A DNA stretch of 24,437 nucleotides, from NCBI GenBank assembly GCA_934201655.1, contig CAKPXD010000008.1, positions 1 to 24,437 on the forward strand, given 5' to 3'. The DNA comes from an uncultured Streptococcus sp. (GTDB lineage: Bacteria; Bacillota; Bacilli; Lactobacillales; Streptococcaceae). Below are positions 22,613 through 24,437 of this stretch, piece after piece (the stretch's first letter is position 1; every line of letters starts with the position of its first letter). Below the pieces are notes generated by a model. The model did no database searches and was not told the origin of the DNA. It saw only the letters and a list, made by a program, of their open reading frames with translations. The translations under genes were made by a program, and so were the position numbers.

Positions 22613-23907
22613 AATTGAAGCGAAAGCAACTTTGTTTAGGGATTTGTCTCCTTTTTATGCTCTCTTTGAGTGCTGGTTTTTATTGGTGGAAACAGCAACC
22701 GACCGTCCTTCATATAGGAGTTTATGCAGGCTCTAGTTGGGATGTACCGACCAGTCAACGTTCTCATGCATTGGATCTTGCGATCCAAAAATTTGAAAAG
22801 TCCCATCCTAATGTCCGTGTGGAATATGAAAATGGAATTCCGCAGTCGGAATATTCAAACTGGCTCTCAGAAAAAATTGTATCAGGAAAGACCCCTGATG
22901 TGTTTATGGTTTCTGAGAAAGATTTGTCCTTATTGGCGGCACGTGGCGTTTTAGAAAAGTTAAACGGCTATATGAATAAAGAAGACCAAGTTGCTTTTTA
23001 TCCTGTTGCATTTGAATCAGGTGTTTATCAGGGGCAAACCTATGCCTTGCCATATGAAAGTAATCCTATTTTGATGTGTGTCAATAAAGATTTGCTGGAT
23101 AAAGAAGGCATTGAGGTTCCCAAAGAAGGTTGGAGCTTGGAAGAGTTCTATACAATTTGTAAAAAACTAACCAAAGATACCAATGGAGATGGTCAATTGG
23201 ATCAGTTTGGGAGTACAGAATACACCTGGAAAGAAGCTTTGGCAGCAAATGGGGGTAGTCTCTTTCAAGGTGGGATGCTCAAACTTACGGCTCCAGAAGT
23301 CAAAGAATCTTTGACTTTTCTGCAAAAATTGGAAGAGTTAAATAAAAATTATAAGGTGAGTTCCAAAGATTTTGACCAGGGGAAAGTAGCGTTTTACCCC
23401 ATGACTTTGGCTCAATATAGGACTTATAAACCTTATCCCTATCATGTTTCCAAATATTCAAACTTCACCTGGACCTGTATTCCGATGCCTGCTAAGTCAA
23501 AAACCACTAAGGCGACCTTGGTTACGACGACTTCTTTTGCCATGTCTGCTCGGACTCCTCATTCAAAGTTGGCTTGGGAGTTGATGCAAGTGTTGACAGA
23601 GGATCCAGAAATCCAACAAACTCTTTTTGCTGAATCTCAAGGGATTTCTGTCATGCCTGATGTAGTCAAGAGTCGTTCTAGTAAAGACCTTCTGCAAGTG
23701 GATGATTTTGGGGCAGATTCCTTAACCAATCAGACCTTGAACCGAATCATGGAACAAGCTGTAGAAAGTAGTCCCAAGAATGTCTCGAAAGAAGTGTTAG
23801 AAAAACTGGACTACTTGATTGGCAATGCCTTGCGCAATCAAGATGTTGAGAACCGCCTGCCGCAAATTCAAAGGGAGATTGAAAGTAGTCTCCAGGTAGG
23901 ATTTTAA
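22609..23907 (+). CDS. Membrane-anchored extracellular solute-binding protein family 1, orphan
   Basis: 432 residues. An N-terminal hydrophobic anchor (about 8-27) has no lipobox, which is unusual because streptococcal ABC binding proteins are normally lipoproteins. The rest is a family 1 (maltose/multiple-sugar type) binding fold: IQKFEKSHPNVRVEYENG, KTPDVFMVSE, YALPYESNPILMCVNKDLL, and the typical DTNGDGQLD loop (from Asp190). Other blocks include GKVAFYPMTLAQYRTY and the MQVLTEDPEIQQTL helix. No permease or ATPase gene is near in this window. It is translationally coupled to the response regulator, so it is likely a co-sensor, or a captor for the adjacent PTS, rather than a transporter component. 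Ligand unknown. Confidence 0.88.
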   Translation: MKLKRKQLCLGICLLFMLSLSAGFYWWKQQPTVLHIGVYAGSSWDVPTSQRSHALDLAIQKFEKSHPNVRVEYENGIPQSEYSNWLSEKIVSGKTPDVFMVSEKDLSLLAARGVLEKLNGYMNKEDQVAFYPVAFESGVYQGQTYALPYESNPILMCVNKDLLDKEGIEVPKEGWSLEEFYTICKKLTKDTNGDGQLDQFGSTEYTWKEALAANGGSLFQGGMLKLTAPEVKESLTFLQKLEELNKNYKVSSKDFDQGKVAFYPMTLAQYRTYKPYPYHVSKYSNFTWTCIPMPAKSKTTKATLVTTTSFAMSARTPHSKLAWELMQVLTEDPEIQQTLFAESQGISVMPDVVKSRSSKDLLQVDDFGADSLTNQTLNRIMEQAVESSPKNVSKEVLEKLDYLIGNALRNQDVENRLPQIQREIESSLQVGF

Positions 23908-23910
23908 AGA

Positions 23911-23952
23911 AAAAAAGATGACATCGTGTCAAGTGACAGATGTCATTTTTTT
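23911..23952 (+). terminator. Terminator after the sensing operon
   Basis: ATGACATC (23918-23925) pairs with GATGTCAT (23939-23946), extended by TGTC (23927-23930) with GACA (23935-23938) and loop AAGT; one bulged G. Flanked by an A-run and a T-run. Confidence 0.9.
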
Positions 23953-23989
23953 ATTGCTAAATGTCATGTTTATAATGTGACATTTGACA
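23919..23989. promoter_or_regulatory. Cluster of seven TGTCA/TGACA pentamers (candidate operator)
   Basis: The pentamer occurs at 23919, 23927, 23934, 23941, 23962, 23978 and 23985, in alternating orientations. AAATGTCA (23959-23966) and TGACATTT (23978-23985) form an 11-nt-spaced inverted repeat just upstream of the EIIA gene's -35, and the last copy is part of that -35. The first four also build the terminator stem, so part of the symmetry has another explanation. Confidence 0.5.
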
Positions 23990-24012
23990 ATGTAAAAACG
24001 CTTTCAAATAAT
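23984..24012 (+). promoter_or_regulatory. Promoter of the PTS EIIA gene
   Basis: TTGACA (23984-23989) is a perfect -35 hexamer, 17 nt from AATAAT (24007-24012), a 5-of-6 -10. TACAAT at 24014-24019 is an alternative -10 but with a 24-nt spacer. Confidence 0.7.
23993..24006 (+). promoter_or_regulatory. cre-like CcpA site in the EIIA promoter
   Basis: TAAAAACGCTTTCA matches the cre consensus TGWAARCGYTWNCW at 13 of 14 positions (only the G at position 2 differs). It lies between the -35 and -10 hexamers, where CcpA binding would block RNA polymerase. Fits a sugar-uptake gene under catabolite repression. Confidence 0.7.
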
Positions 24013-24046
24013 CTACAATAGAGTCAAATAAAGGAGGCGTAGCAAA

Positions 24047-24437
24047 ATGAAATACCTCATTTTAGTCAGTCATGGAGGATTGGCAGAAGGCCTAAAAACA
24101 TCACTAGCTATGTTTGCTGGTGATAAGATGAACCAGGTCATTGCAGTTGGACTCAAAGAAGGAAAGTCGGTCGATGATTTTGCAGTTGATTTTAGAGAAA
24201 GCATTTCAGAATTGACAGCAGATGATTCTGTACTGGTCTTGGCAGATATTGTAGGCGGTAGTCCACTAACCACAGCAGCAACTGTCCTAGAAGAAGTTGG
24301 GAAGCTAGATGAAGCTTTGATCCTTGGTGGAATGAATCTTACCATGGCTTTAACAGCAGTAGTGATGAAGGATGTGTTGGATGGAGACGATTTGTCAGCC
24401 ACCATCTTATCAGAAGCACGATCTGCACTACAGCCTT
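24047..24437 (+). CDS. PTS system mannose-family EIIA component (partial, 3' end off window)
   Basis: The first 130 codons of a mannose-family (AgaF/ManX-like) EIIA, the cytoplasmic phosphocarrier that takes phosphate from HPr and passes it to EIIB. The N-terminus MKYLILVSHGGLAEGL places the phosphorylated His9. ADIVGGSPLTTAATV matches the family's D-x-x-G-G-S-P motif, and GGMNLTMAL follows. The family is about 130-145 residues, so the protein is nearly complete. AGGAGG (24032-24037) precedes the ATG by 9 nt. The other EII components are probably downstream. Sugar unknown; amino sugars or host-glycan sugars are typical for this family. Confidence 0.93.
   Translation, partial: MKYLILVSHGGLAEGLKTSLAMFAGDKMNQVIAVGLKEGKSVDDFAVDFRESISELTADDSVLVLADIVGGSPLTTAATVLEEVGKLDEALILGGMNLTMALTAVVMKDVLDGDDLSATILSEARSALQP

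Noticed and set aside
24070..24405. Minus-strand open frame of 111 codons opposite the EIIA gene
   Set aside because: Shadow of the EIIA reading frame, which has a good SD, promoter and family motifs.

Overview
The window is Streptococcus chromosome, most likely from the mitis group (mitis, oralis, infantis or a close relative of S. pneumoniae). The evidence is the near-pneumococcal sequence of NusA, IF2, RimP, CcrZ and SsbB, the low-GC codon use, a ComX-type cin-box, and a hairpin-rich intergenic repeat of the kind common in these genomes. It reads largely as housekeeping backbone with accessory insertions. I saw no tRNA, rRNA, CRISPR array, transposase or phage gene.

Layout. Positions 1-1890 hold the end of dnaK, a small zinc-ribbon-like ORF bracketed by two inverted copies of a ~100-bp structured element, and dnaJ. 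Positions 1933-3365 (minus strand) hold a membrane-anchored protein of unknown function, a small anchored coiled-coil protein and a HIT-family hydrolase. Positions 3433-6684 (plus strand) hold an EcsAB-type ABC transporter followed directly by ccrZ-trmB (cell-cycle regulator and tRNA methyltransferase). A membrane-anchored NagZ-like family 3 glycoside hydrolase (6855-8006) sits between two strong terminator/promoter boundaries. Positions 8083-13822 are the transcription/translation operon rimP-nusA-ylxR-ylxQ-infB-rbfA, with several unusual start sites and a highly structured infB-rbfA spacer. Positions 13969-16684 hold an EcsC-like membrane-associated protein and a DUF1858-DUF438-DUF1912 cluster. 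A multi-hairpin intergenic repeat (16703-16880) separates this from a second backbone block, 16920-19432: DUF4651 protein, thioredoxin-like protein, YtpR, a short-chain dehydrogenase and the competence gene ssbB. As I recall the pneumococcal map, these two blocks are far apart there, so the repeat may mark a rearrangement point.

The most novel-looking part is 19623-24437. It is a tightly overlapping four-gene operon: membrane-anchored LacI/ribose-type binding protein, HisKA_3 histidine kinase, NarL/LuxR response regulator, and a membrane-anchored family 1 sugar-binding protein with no ABC permease. It is followed by a control region with a terminator, seven TGTCA/TGACA pentamers, a consensus-like promoter and a cre-like site, and then a mannose-family PTS EIIA gene that runs off the window. 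My inference is an extracellular sugar-sensing system in which two anchored binding proteins feed a two-component pair that controls the downstream PTS locus, with CcpA repression on top. All functional calls are from reading motifs by eye; no database search was run.
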